The notes under the pieces were generated by a model. That model was not told where the DNA came from. It ran no database searches and saw only the letters and a list, made by a program, of their open reading frames with translations. 64,000 bases of DNA from Glycomyces luteolus (GTDB lineage: Bacteria > Actinomycetota > Actinomycetes > Mycobacteriales > Micromonosporaceae), in contig NZ_JAPZVP010000022.1 of assembly GCF_027622875.1 (NCBI RefSeq), positions 1 through 64,000 of the forward strand, in the 5' to 3' direction. Made by a program: the position numbers and the translations under genes. Positions 1-9,183 of the stretch are shown here, piece by piece; the first letter of the stretch is position 1, and each line of letters opens with the position of its first letter.

Positions 1-194
1 ACGGGAAAGTCGAACGGTTCCACCGCACCCTGACCGACGAATGGGCCTACGCCCGCCCCTACCGGTCAGAACACGAGCGACGAGCCGCCCTCCCGGCATG
101 GCTGCACTGGTATAACCATCACCGCGGCCATACCGCACTCGGAGGCAACCCACCCGCCACCCGCGTTCCCAACCTCACGGGGCAATACAGCTAG
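1..194 (+). mobile_element. C-terminal fragment of an IS481/IS3-type DDE transposase
   Basis: The reading frame is open from the window edge to a TAG at 192-194, giving 64 codons. It contains KVERFHRTL, which carries the last acidic residue of the DDE integrase core, followed by the WLHWYNHHRGH and GGNPPATR motifs typical of the rve_3 tail of IS481-like transposases. The N-terminal part lies outside the window, so I cannot tell whether the element is intact. Its stop codon overlaps the stop of the convergent XRE gene by four bases (CTAG), so no right terminal repeat of the element can be placed here. Confidence 0.85.
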
Positions 195-550
195 GCCGCC
201 AGCGCGTACGCCGAATCGCGGACGTAGGCGGCGACGGAAGCGGAGAACTGGAACGACTGCAGGCGTTCGGCCACTGCCACGGTGAGGTCGGTGAGGGTGA
301 GTTCGAGGGCCCCGGCGACGGCGGCGATCATCTCGCTCGAGGGGTCCTTCATGCCGCGTTCGATCTCGGAGAGGTACTGCGGGGAGATCCCGGCGCGGCC
401 GGCGGTCTCGGTGAGCTTCTCGCCGCGGTCGTGGCGCAGGTCGCGGAGGCATTCGCCGAGGGCGTCGCGCCAGAGCGGTTCGCCGTCGTGGGGGGCGCGG
501 TCCGGCTTCGGGTCGGTGTCCTGGGGCAGCGCGGGTGCAGTCTCGGCCAT
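191..550 (-). CDS. XRE-family helix-turn-helix regulator
   Basis: This 119-aa protein has a Cro/CI-type helix-turn-helix at about residues 30-85: LGECLRDLRHDRGEKL, then TAGRAGISPQYLSEIERG, then a third part around PSSEMIAAVAGALELTL. The motif ISPQYLSEIERG is the classic recognition-helix pattern. The first 25 residues are acidic and proline-rich and probably disordered. The gene is single, with no obvious partner, and it converges on the transposase fragment. Target genes cannot be told from sequence. Confidence 0.85.
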   Translation of the reverse strand: MAETAPALPQDTDPKPDRAPHDGEPLWRDALGECLRDLRHDRGEKLTETAGRAGISPQYLSEIERGMKDPSSEMIAAVAGALELTLTDLTVAVAERLQSFQFSASVAAYVRDSAYALAA

Positions 551-647
551 GCCTCATCGTAGGTCCGGAGGGGGCCCGCGGACCAGGACGTTTCGCTGTG
601 AGCGGATCGGGAACCGCCGATTCGTTGCGCTCGCCGCTCCGGCGAGC

Positions 648-673
648 AATACTTAGCCTTATGGCAAAGTATT
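648..673. promoter_or_regulatory. Inverted repeat spanning the ArsR start codon, probable autoregulatory operator
   Basis: AATACTTAGCC (648-658) and GGCAAAGTATT (663-673) form an 11-bp inverted repeat with one mismatch. The centre lies at the ATG (661) of the ArsR gene. A/T-rich dyads with an AGTA/TACT core are typical ArsR-family operators. A site over the start codon suggests direct autorepression; that role is inferred. Confidence 0.6.
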
Positions 674-996
674 TGGAGGAGCTGGACGGATTGTTCGTGG
701 CCCTCGCCGACCCGACCCGACGGGAGGTCGTGCGACGCCTCGGCCGCGGCCCCCAGAGCGTCGGCGACCTTGCCCGCGAGTTTCCGATCACCTTGCCTTC
801 GTTCATGAAGCACGTGCGGACCCTCGAGGCGAACGGCCTCATCCGCACCACCAAGTCCGGCCGGGTGCGCACCTGCGCGCTCCGGCGCGAGCGCCTCGCG
901 CTCGTCGACGGCTGGCTCGCCGAGCAGCGCCGGATCTGGGAGGAGCGCACCGACAGGCTCGAGCGCTTCGTGACGGAAACCGAGGAGGAGCGATGA
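661..996 (+). CDS. ArsR-family regulator
   Basis: This 111-aa winged-helix protein begins LFVALADPTRREVVRRLGRGPQSVGDLA, the usual start of the ArsR regulators that pair with AHSA1/SRPBCC proteins. The recognition helix is in LPSFMKHVRTLEANGLIR, followed by the wing KSGRVRTCAL. I see no metal-binding CxC motif. I chose the ATG at 661 because it starts just before the conserved domain and lies inside the inverted repeat; longer upstream readings lack family similarity. Its stop overlaps the next start (ATGA), so the two genes are translationally coupled. Confidence 0.9.
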   Translation: MAKYLEELDGLFVALADPTRREVVRRLGRGPQSVGDLAREFPITLPSFMKHVRTLEANGLIRTTKSGRVRTCALRRERLALVDGWLAEQRRIWEERTDRLERFVTETEEER

Positions 997-1511
997 ATCC
1001 CGAACTCGACTCTGCCGCTTTCAACGCTGCAGCCGCTTTCAACCCTGCACTGGACCTGGGCCTGGAACGCGTCATCCGCGCACCGCGCGACCTGGTATGG
1101 CGCGCCTGGACCGACCCGGACCGCTTCGCGCGCTGGTGGATCCCGGCGCCGCTCGTCTGCCGCGTCGACCGGCTCGAGGCCCGGCCCGGCGGCGCGCTCG
1201 TCACCCGCATGAGCGAGGACGGCAGCGCGTTCGTCCCGCACCTCGACGGCTGCTTCCTCGTGGTCGAGGACCGGGTGCGGCTGGTCTTCACGAACGGGCT
1301 CGACAGCGACTGGCGCCCCGCGCGGCCCCAACCGGTGTCGATGACCGCCGAGATCATGCTGGCCGACCATCCGGACGGCACCGACTACCGCGTGCGGGTC
1401 CGCCACGGCGACCCGGAGTCGCGCGAACTGCACGAGGAGCTCGGCTTCGCCGAAGGCTGGAGCACGGTCACCGCCCAGCTCGCCGCCCTCACCGAAGCGG
1501 AGACCGGTTAG
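993..1511 (+). CDS. SRPBCC (AHSA1-like) domain protein
   Basis: This 172-aa protein has the helix-grip START/AHSA1 fold. Signatures are LERVIRAPRDLVWRAWTDPD near residue 25, FARWWIP, a beta-rich middle and the C-terminal HEELGFAEGWSTVTAQLAAL. It overlaps the ArsR gene by four bases. ArsR-SRPBCC pairs are widespread in actinobacteria; the SRPBCC partner is presumed to bind a hydrophobic ligand, but no ligand can be named from sequence. Confidence 0.88.
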   Translation: MNPELDSAAFNAAAAFNPALDLGLERVIRAPRDLVWRAWTDPDRFARWWIPAPLVCRVDRLEARPGGALVTRMSEDGSAFVPHLDGCFLVVEDRVRLVFTNGLDSDWRPARPQPVSMTAEIMLADHPDGTDYRVRVRHGDPESRELHEELGFAEGWSTVTAQLAALTEAETG

Positions 1512-1568
1512 GCGGCCTCGACCGTCCCGCGACGGCCGCCGGCGATCAGCCCCGCCACGGGCAAGGAG

Positions 1569-1598
1569 AACGGGCGGCGGGTGATCCCGCCGCCCGTT
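1569..1598. terminator. Bidirectional terminator hairpin
   Basis: The arms AACGGGCGGCGGG (1569-1581) and its exact complement (1586-1598) surround a four-base loop. The hairpin lies between the 3' ends of the SRPBCC gene and the convergent protease gene. A T-rich tail is weak on both sides, as is common in high-GC genomes. Confidence 0.7.
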
Positions 1599-1621
1599 TC
1601 CCGTCGAACCGTCTCATGGTC

Positions 1622-2770
1622 TTATCTGTAGTACGGCGCGATCAGCGGCCAGATCCGGTCCATTCGCGCCGCCTGGTTCGGGCAGCCCCCCAGGTGGTGC
1701 AGGCCCACGACTTCGCCGGTGTCTCGGCTGATCACAGGGGAGCCGGACGAGCCGCCCTCGGTGTCGCAGTAGTAGGACAGGTCGGTCCGCAGGCCGTTGC
1801 CGTTGGCGCCATTGTCGATGATCTTGCACAGCCGGATGGCGCCGCTCGGCCCGCCCCGGTCGCTGACGGCCGCGATCCGCAGCGGCCTGCCCCCCGGGTG
1901 CTCGGCGATGAACACCTTCTCGCCGGCGTAGGCGCGGTCGGTGTCCATCGGCAGGTGCGGCAGATGATCGATCTTCTCGTAGTCGGCTACGGTGAACAGC
2001 GTGAAGTCGTACTTGTAGTTCGTGGCGAGGACCTCCGCGCCCCGGACTTTGAGCGGGACGCGGGTCGCACCGCCCGAGCACTCGAGGCACCTGTACTTGA
2101 ACTGGACCTCGGTGACCCGCGCTTCGGCGCTGGTGGTGAAGCAGTGGTTGTTGGTCATGAGGCGGTTGCCGTGGTCGGCGAGCCATGCGGTGCAGTAGGA
2201 CTCGTCGTTGATGATGAGCCGGGCGACCGACCGGCCGGCGTCCCACACCTCGGGGTCGGACTCCCTGTAGCAGACGGCGTTCCTCGAGTCGTCCTTCCCG
2301 CAGATGCTCTCGGGACCGGCCTCCCGTTCGCTCGGGCGGGATGCCAGCTCGGCCTCGTTGAGCCCGCGCGAGTAAGCGGCCAGGTGCGCGGTCGCGGCCG
2401 TGCCGTCTTCGGCGTCGTGGAGCAGGACCTCGGCGGTGTCGCCCTCGATCGAGAGCGCCCGCAGCTCACCGGCCTCCACATCGGCCGCTCGGTACATGTA
2501 GGACTCCGCGCCGTCGGGGCTCGCGACGGTGAGCGTGTCGCCCGAGCCGAGCACCACCTCGTCGAAGCGGGTCTTGATGAACGCCGCGTCGCGGTGGCGC
2601 ACGCGGTGGGCCTCTCCCGCCACGAGGTCCGCGTCGGCGGGCTCGACCTGCGCGATCTGGTTGGCCGCGTACCGCGGTTCGGTGTCGGGTTCGGCGATGG
2701 CGGCGGGCGCCCAGGTCACGGTGGCGACGGCCCCGAAGGCCGCTGCGACCAGGATTCGGCTCGTGTGCAA
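1622..2770 (-). CDS. Secreted trypsin-fold serine protease
   Basis: This 382-aa protein starts with a signal peptide (residues 1-26, cleavage probably after PAAIA). A pro-region of about 120 residues follows. The chymotrypsin-fold domain shows the catalytic triad: His in LMTNNHCF (about 208), Asp in YKYDFTLF (about 243) and Ser in EGGSSGSPV (about 344). The HLGGCPNQAARM tail resembles the glutamyl/lysyl endopeptidase-like group. Paired cysteines fit disulfides in an exported enzyme. Substrate preference is not clear. It stands alone and is read toward the SRPBCC gene. Confidence 0.88.
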   Translation of the reverse strand: MHTSRILVAAAFGAVATVTWAPAAIAEPDTEPRYAANQIAQVEPADADLVAGEAHRVRHRDAAFIKTRFDEVVLGSGDTLTVASPDGAESYMYRAADVEAGELRALSIEGDTAEVLLHDAEDGTAATAHLAAYSRGLNEAELASRPSEREAGPESICGKDDSRNAVCYRESDPEVWDAGRSVARLIINDESYCTAWLADHGNRLMTNNHCFTTSAEARVTEVQFKYRCLECSGGATRVPLKVRGAEVLATNYKYDFTLFTVADYEKIDHLPHLPMDTDRAYAGEKVFIAEHPGGRPLRIAAVSDRGGPSGAIRLCKIIDNGANGNGLRTDLSYYCDTEGGSSGSPVISRDTGEVVGLHHLGGCPNQAARMDRIWPLIAPYYR

Positions 2771-2995
2771 GTTCCCGGTTCCTCTCGGTGCATACCGACC
2801 GCGGTCCGGGGTTCCGGGCTGCGGAAGCAGGTGGAGATGCGGTCCTGAATGTAAAGGAGCCCGCCGCGCAATTCCGGCCGTTGGCGGGATTCGTTGCGGT
2901 ACTGGCCATCCCGGCCGGGATGCCGACCGACCGGCGCGGCGGCCCGGGCGCGGCGGGGATACTGGCGGGTGGATGCGGAGGAAAGGGGCCGGAGC

Positions 2996-3303
2996 GTGGA
3001 ACTCATCGCCGTCACCGGGGCAACGGGCCAGCTGGGTCGAGGGTGGCCCGGATGCTCGCCGATCGCGGTGTGCCGCAACGGCTCATCGTGCGCGACCGCT
3101 CCCGCGCGCCGGAACTGGACGGCGCCGAGGCCGCGGTCGCGTCCTTCGAGGACGAATCCGCGCTGCGCACCGCGCTCACCGGGGTGCGCACCCTGTTCCT
3201 GGTCTCCGCGCACGAGAGCCGGGACCGGATGCCCGAGCACCGCAGCGCCGTCCGCGCCGCCGTAGAGGCCGGGGTCCGGGGGCCAAAGCCGGGCCGCCGG
3301 GAG
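2996..3303 (+). pseudogene. Broken NmrA-like NAD(P)-binding oxidoreductase
   Basis: A GTG start behind a GGAGGAAAGG-like ribosome site opens VELIAVTGATGQLG, a perfect Rossmann start of the NmrA/atypical SDR family. Near position 3037 one base appears to be missing. The next frame continues RVARMLADRGVPQRLIVRDRSR and reads on to HRSAVRAAVEAGV, where similarity to the family ends (normal length about 280 aa). This looks like one frameshift plus loss of the C-terminal two thirds. The DNA from 3304 to 3447 shows nothing recognisable. Confidence 0.7.
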
Positions 3304-3447
3304 CCTGCTGCGCGGTCATTTCGGCCAGCGGCAGGGTCGTTGCGGCGGCCGGTCCACCGACTCGGGCGTGACCAGACGACGGGGATCCCCGCCCGGGCCA
3401 TCAACCCGCCGTGGCCCCGGCAGGGCCGCGGTGCGGCGGGTGCGCCG

Positions 3448-4581
3448 TTAGCCCGATCGGAGCGGATGGCGCAGAGGTTCGCCGTTGCGGTGCAGCTGGG
3501 TCAGGGCCTCGCGCCAGGACTGGATGAGACCGGTCTCGGTGTAGGGGATGCCCTTTTCGGCGCAGAACTCGCGCACGATCGGCTGCGCCCGTCCCAGGTG
3601 CACCGACGGCATACCGGGGAACAGGTGATGCTCGATCTGGTAGTTCAGGCCGCCGAGCGCGACGTCGGTCAGCCAGCCGCCCTTGACATTCCGGGAAGTC
3701 AGCACCTGCTTGCGGAGATAGTCCAGCTCGGTCTCGCCGACGAGAGTCGGCATGCCTTTATGGTTGGGGGCGAACACCGAGCCCATGTAGAGGCCCCAGA
3801 CCGCTTTGTGCACCAGGATGAACACGATCGCCCTGCCAGGCGAGAGCACGAGGAACACCGCCGAGAGATACGCGGCGAGGTGCACCGCGAGCAGTGCCGC
3901 CTCCACACCTCGGTGCCTCAGGCCCGGTTTGAGGACCGACCTGATGCCCGACCAGTTGAGGTTGAACCCCTCGAAGAGCAGCGCGGGGAAGAACAGCTGC
4001 GCCTCGTACTTGACGAAGAACCGGCTCATGCCCTGGGCCGCGCGCGCTTGGCGCTGCGACCACACGAACAAGCCCGGGGAGACGTCAGGGTCGAGATCTT
4101 CGTGGTTGGGATTGGCGTGGTGGCGGTTGTGCTTCTCGGTCCACCAGCCGTAGCCCATGCCGTTGGCGAGGTTGCCGGTGAACCAGCCGACCCGCTCGGA
4201 CATGGTGCGGCTGCGGAAGACCTGGCGGTGCGCCAGATCGTGGCCGAGCAGCGCCACCTGGGCACTGACCAGGGCCAGGAACACTGCGGTGAACATCTGC
4301 AGCCAGGTGTCGCCGATGAGGACGAAACCCGCCCAGGAAGCGGCGAACACAGCGCCCACGAGCGCGAACCGGAGCGCATAGTATCGGGAGCGGCCGCGCA
4401 TGAGTCCGGCAGCTCGGACCCTGCGCGAGAGCTCGGCGAAGTCGCTGCCGGCCTTCGGAGGCGGCACTCCTCCTGATGAGGCCGACTCTGATCGTCTCTC
4501 CGGCGAGTCGTTCAGATTGTTGAACGTCAGCTCGAAGGGCTCGCCCACGGCACGATCCTCTCCCCAGTCGTGCGCGCTCAT
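3448..4581 (-). CDS. Membrane fatty-acid desaturase (acyl-lipid/acyl-CoA type)
   Basis: This 377-aa integral membrane di-iron enzyme shows all three histidine boxes: HDLAH (about 118), HNRHH (about 152) and QIEHH (about 316). The last box, with Gln in place of the first His, is typical of the front-end or linoleoyl-CoA desaturase-like group. Hydrophobic segments lie before box 1 and between boxes 2 and 3. The first 40 residues are polar. It would introduce a double bond into membrane acyl chains. No ferredoxin or reductase gene is adjacent. The position of the double bond cannot be read from sequence. Confidence 0.88.
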   Translation of the reverse strand: MSAHDWGEDRAVGEPFELTFNNLNDSPERRSESASSGGVPPPKAGSDFAELSRRVRAAGLMRGRSRYYALRFALVGAVFAASWAGFVLIGDTWLQMFTAVFLALVSAQVALLGHDLAHRQVFRSRTMSERVGWFTGNLANGMGYGWWTEKHNRHHANPNHEDLDPDVSPGLFVWSQRQARAAQGMSRFFVKYEAQLFFPALLFEGFNLNWSGIRSVLKPGLRHRGVEAALLAVHLAAYLSAVFLVLSPGRAIVFILVHKAVWGLYMGSVFAPNHKGMPTLVGETELDYLRKQVLTSRNVKGGWLTDVALGGLNYQIEHHLFPGMPSVHLGRAQPIVREFCAEKGIPYTETGLIQSWREALTQLHRNGEPLRHPLRSG

Positions 4582-4689
4582 CGGAACCGGTCGTCTTCAC
4601 CATAACCACTGACGCGGAGTACTGCAGGAAGACTGGGACTGTCGCCCGCCAGCCGCTGCCGACGACTGCCATTCGCCACCAGGTGCCCG

Positions 4690-4725
4690 TGGCCGCTCCT
4701 GTACCCAATATCCGATTCTGCGGAG
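4690..4725. repeat. Copy C of the tRNA-Ala-flanking repeat
   Basis: The stretch ends in CAATATCCGATTCTGCGGAG, which matches the sequence at 19309-19328 with one mismatch and that next to tRNA-Ala at 26669-26688 with three. The preceding GGCCGCTC also matches the end of the terminator hairpin of the other copies; the hairpin itself has decayed here. I read it as an old integration or duplication scar. Confidence 0.5.
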
Positions 4726-4922
4726 ACTCGAGGTCGACGACGACGGGGAGGAGGGTTCCCCTTGCCGTGCCGACACCATTACTTTGTCAATTAAAGAAAC
4801 CAACATCAGCCCATGAGTCGGAACGGGTGAGGATGGCAAGTCATGTGAGCGATCACATTCGATGTTCGCAAGCTCCACGGCGCAGTCTGACTGCCATCAC
4901 GGCACTTACTTCGTTTCGTTAG

Positions 4923-4951
4923 TTGACAAAGTTGCCCGCAGGCCGTAGCGT
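4923..4951 (+). promoter_or_regulatory. Candidate sigma70-type promoter
   Basis: TTGACA (4923-4928) is followed after 17 bases by TAGCGT (4946-4951). The -35 hexamer is perfect. It would transcribe the decayed leader at 5038 and then the GH74 gene, leaving an untranslated leader of about 315 bases for GH74. Confidence 0.45.
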
Positions 4952-5037
4952 ACTTCGCGTCAGGTTAGGAATCTACATATCTCGATGCCTCAGTACCTCT
5001 TGTCCTTCGCCGAACTCCACGCTCCTGGCAAGGAGTC

Positions 5038-5165
5038 TTGACACGAACCCGACTCTTGGGCGGTAACGACTGCGCCTCGGCGCGATCGCCGCCGCCGTTG
5101 TCAGCATCCTCCCCGCAGGACCGCGCGGGGCCGCCAGCGCCCAAGGCCCAAGACCGCGCGGTCGA
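5038..5165 (+). pseudogene. Remnant of a secreted protein start (signal peptide, possible CBM2 onset)
   Basis: AAGGAG (5030-5035) sits three bases before TTG (5038), which reads TRTRLLGGN. After a frame change the DNA reads LRLGAIAAAVVSILPAG and RGAASAQ, a credible signal peptide with an Ala-x-Ala end. A second frame change gives AVDYDVTSQ, which resembles the first strand of cellulose-binding CBM2 domains. A stop then follows. I infer a decayed glycoside hydrolase leader upstream of GH74. Each piece is short, so confidence is limited. Confidence 0.35.
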
Positions 5166-5273
5166 CTACGACGTCACCAGCCAAGGGCTAGGCGACACCT
5201 GAACGAGCGGCATGGGGTTCCCATCGATCCCAGTGCCGCTTCGCGCCCTACATCCCAACCCAAGGAGAACAAC

Positions 5274-7622
5274 GTGCAACGACGCACCTTCACCACCCTC
5301 AGCGCGGCCGCGTTCGTGGCCGGCGCCTTGCCCGCCCCGGCCTTCGCCCAGCAGGCCGCCGACACCTACGTCTGGAAGAACGCCGTCGTCAACGGCGGGG
5401 GCTTCGTGCCCGGCATCGTCTTCAACGAGACCGAGCCGAACCTGATCTATGCCCGCACTGACATCGGCGGCTGCTACCGCTGGCAGGAAGCCACGCGGAC
5501 CTGGAAGCCCCTCCTCGACTGGGTCGGCCGCGACAAATGGGGCTGGTCCGGTGTCGTCTCCATGGCCACCGACCCCGTCGATCCGAACCGGGTCTACGCC
5601 GCGGTCGGCACCTACACCACCGACTGGGACCCCGACAACGGCGCCGTGCTCTACTCCGACAACCGCGGCGAGACCTGGGGCGTCGCCGAGCTGCCGTTCA
5701 AGCAGGGCGGCAACATGCCCGGGCGCGGCATGGGCGAACGCCTCGCCGTCCACCCTGCAAAGAACTACGAGCTGTACCTGGGCACCCCCTCGGGCAACGG
5801 ACTGTGGCGCTCGCACGACTTCGGCCGCACCTGGGCCAAGGTCGGGAACTTCCCCAACCCGGGCAATTTCGTCGTCGATCCCTCGAACCCTTACTCCGCC
5901 GACAACCAGGGCGTGCTCTGGATCGAGTTCGACCAGATCGGCGGCAACATCTATGTGGGCGTGGCCGACCCGGCCGACCCGCTCTACGTCTCGAGGGACG
6001 GCGGCGCGACCTGGCAGCCCGTCCCCGGAGCCGCCGCAGCGCTCGGCAGCGTGGACGGCCACCGCACCATCCCGAAGCAGGCCGCAGTCGACAACACCAA
6101 CGGCTACCTGTACGTCATCACCAGCCACGACCCCGGCCCCTACAACGGCGGGCCCTCCTCCGGCCGGGGCGGCAAGATCCAGCGGCTTTCGACGCTGACC
6201 GGCGCATGGACCGATGTCACCCCGCCCTACAACCCCGGCCGCCCGATCCCCGGTTTCGGCGGGGTCACCGTCGACCGCCAGAATCCCGGCACCCTCATGG
6301 CGTCCACGTGCAACAACTGGGGCCCCGACGAGGTCCTCTTCCGCTCCACCGACTCCGGCGCGACCTGGTCGCTCAGCTGGGACTACTCGGACGACGCCGG
6401 ACGGGTCGACCGCTTCGACATGGACAACACCGGCACCCCGTGGCTGTCCTGGAACCGCCAGGACGACGGGGACACGTACGCGGTCAAGCACGGCTGGATG
6501 ATCGAGGCGCTCGCGATCGACCCGCACGACTCCGACCGGATCATGTGGGGCACCGGCGCCACCATCTGGGGCACCGACGACCTGACGCAGTGGGACGCCC
6601 AAGGCGAACTGGTCCGCCGAGACGCGTCCGGTCAGCGGTCGGCCCTGCCGATCCAGAAGTTCACCGTCGGCGTCCGCGCCGAAGGCGTCGAGGAGACCGC
6701 GGTCCTCGACCTCGCAGCGCTCGGCGGGACGCTCGTCTCCGCATTCGGCGACATCGGCGGGTTCGTCCACACCGACCTCGGCCGGGCCGAGCCGATGATC
6801 CGCTCCGACTGGTCCACCGGTACCAGCGTCGACTTCGCCCATTGGAACCCGAACGTCATCGTCGGCACGGGCAACCCTCACGACAACGGGGTCGGCCATG
6901 TCGGCGTCTCGACCGACGGCGGCAGGACCTGGCGGGCCGCTTCGCCGCTGGCAGGTGTGCCGGGAGGCGGCCACGCCGGCGTCGTCGCGATCGCCGCCAA
7001 CGCGTCCGTGATCCTCTGGTCGCCGAGCGACACCAGTGTCACGCCGGTCCGCAGCACCGACCTCGGCGCGAACTGGAGCCCCGTCCAAGGGCTCCCGGCC
7101 GGAGCGCTGATCCGCGCCGACCGGGTCGACTCGCCCATCGCGTACGCGTTCTCCGGCGGCAGGTTCTACCGCAGCACCAACGGGGGCGCGACGTTCACCG
7201 ACACCGGGGCGTCCGGCCTGCCGGCCGGCGCCGTCGACTTCCGGGTCGTCCCCGGCCGCTGGGGCGACGTCTGGCTCGCCGGACGCGGCGACGAGAAGCA
7301 GGGTATCGGCGGAGGCATGTGGCACTCCCAGAACGGCGGCGCAACCTGGACGCGCATCAGCGCGATCGGCACGGCGCTGTCGGTCGGCTTCGGCAGGGCC
7401 GCCGTCGGATCCGGTTACCCGGCGGTCTACACCTCGGCGGAGATCGGCGGCAAGGCCGCCATCTACCGCTCGACGGACGCCGGCAGCAGCTGGCAGCGCA
7501 TCAACGACGACGCCCACCAGTGGGCCTTCGCCGGGTCCGCCATCACCGGAGACCCCCAGATCTACGGCCGTGTCTACCTCACGACGAACGGCCGCGGACT
7601 GATCTACGGCGACATCGCCTAG
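5274..7622 (+). CDS. Secreted GH74 xyloglucanase (endo- or reducing-end-acting)
   Basis: This 782-aa enzyme starts at GTG with AAGGAGA at the right spacing. A Tat-like signal peptide (MQRRTFTTLSAAAFVAG, cleaved after APAFA) leads into the two seven-bladed propellers of GH74. Hallmarks are YVWKNAVVNGGGFVPGIVF, ARTDIGGCYRW (the Asp is the expected general base) and MPGRGMGERLAV in the first half, and SAFGDIGGFVHTDL (the expected catalytic acid Asp) in the second. Repeated SxDGGxTW motifs mark the blades. It has no carbohydrate-binding module of its own. It would cut xyloglucan outside the cell. The following esterase gene is 75 bp away and probably co-transcribed. Confidence 0.93.
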   Translation: MQRRTFTTLSAAAFVAGALPAPAFAQQAADTYVWKNAVVNGGGFVPGIVFNETEPNLIYARTDIGGCYRWQEATRTWKPLLDWVGRDKWGWSGVVSMATDPVDPNRVYAAVGTYTTDWDPDNGAVLYSDNRGETWGVAELPFKQGGNMPGRGMGERLAVHPAKNYELYLGTPSGNGLWRSHDFGRTWAKVGNFPNPGNFVVDPSNPYSADNQGVLWIEFDQIGGNIYVGVADPADPLYVSRDGGATWQPVPGAAAALGSVDGHRTIPKQAAVDNTNGYLYVITSHDPGPYNGGPSSGRGGKIQRLSTLTGAWTDVTPPYNPGRPIPGFGGVTVDRQNPGTLMASTCNNWGPDEVLFRSTDSGATWSLSWDYSDDAGRVDRFDMDNTGTPWLSWNRQDDGDTYAVKHGWMIEALAIDPHDSDRIMWGTGATIWGTDDLTQWDAQGELVRRDASGQRSALPIQKFTVGVRAEGVEETAVLDLAALGGTLVSAFGDIGGFVHTDLGRAEPMIRSDWSTGTSVDFAHWNPNVIVGTGNPHDNGVGHVGVSTDGGRTWRAASPLAGVPGGGHAGVVAIAANASVILWSPSDTSVTPVRSTDLGANWSPVQGLPAGALIRADRVDSPIAYAFSGGRFYRSTNGGATFTDTGASGLPAGAVDFRVVPGRWGDVWLAGRGDEKQGIGGGMWHSQNGGATWTRISAIGTALSVGFGRAAVGSGYPAVYTSAEIGGKAAIYRSTDAGSSWQRINDDAHQWAFAGSAITGDPQIYGRVYLTTNGRGLIYGDIA

Positions 7623-9020
<1,398 letters not shown>

Positions 9021-9035
9021 GTGCTTGAGTATTGA

Positions 9036-9089
9036 TGAAGCCTCCGGTTGAAACTGCTGTGTCGCAACACGATTCATCCGGAGGCTTCA
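9036..9089. terminator. 12-bp inverted repeat downstream of the esterase gene
   Basis: TGAAGCCTCCGG (9036-9047) and its exact complement (9078-9089) enclose 30 bases that can form a weaker inner GTGT/ACAC stem. It begins 15 bases after the esterase stop and probably ends the GH74-esterase transcript. The long loop is unusual for a terminator. Confidence 0.5.
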
Positions 9090-9183
9090 ATTGTCGCCTG
9101 GAGCCCTCGCCAGTAAGGGGCGCCGAACCGCACAGGTTCGGCGCCCCACTCCGTTTCGGACGGTAATCGTGCGATCTCCTGCC

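Larger units (their letters stand above)
4582..5273. other. 692-bp intergenic region with a decayed leader and a repeat copy
   Basis: There is no intact gene here. It holds a copy of the tRNA-Ala-flanking repeat (4690-4725), a sigma70-like promoter (4923-4951) and the remains of a secreted-protein leader (5038-5165), all listed separately. The last 20 bases carry the AAGGAGA ribosome site of the GH74 gene. The left part (about 4740-4900) is notably richer in A/T than the flanks. Confidence 0.7.

Noticed and set aside
1097-2848. A 583-codon plus-strand frame across the SRPBCC and protease genes
   Set aside because: It crosses a terminator and two genes with clear domains, and has none itself.
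2996-3447. NmrA-like sequence considered as a working gene with another start
   Set aside because: The Rossmann start and the following helix are in different frames and the C-terminal two thirds are absent.
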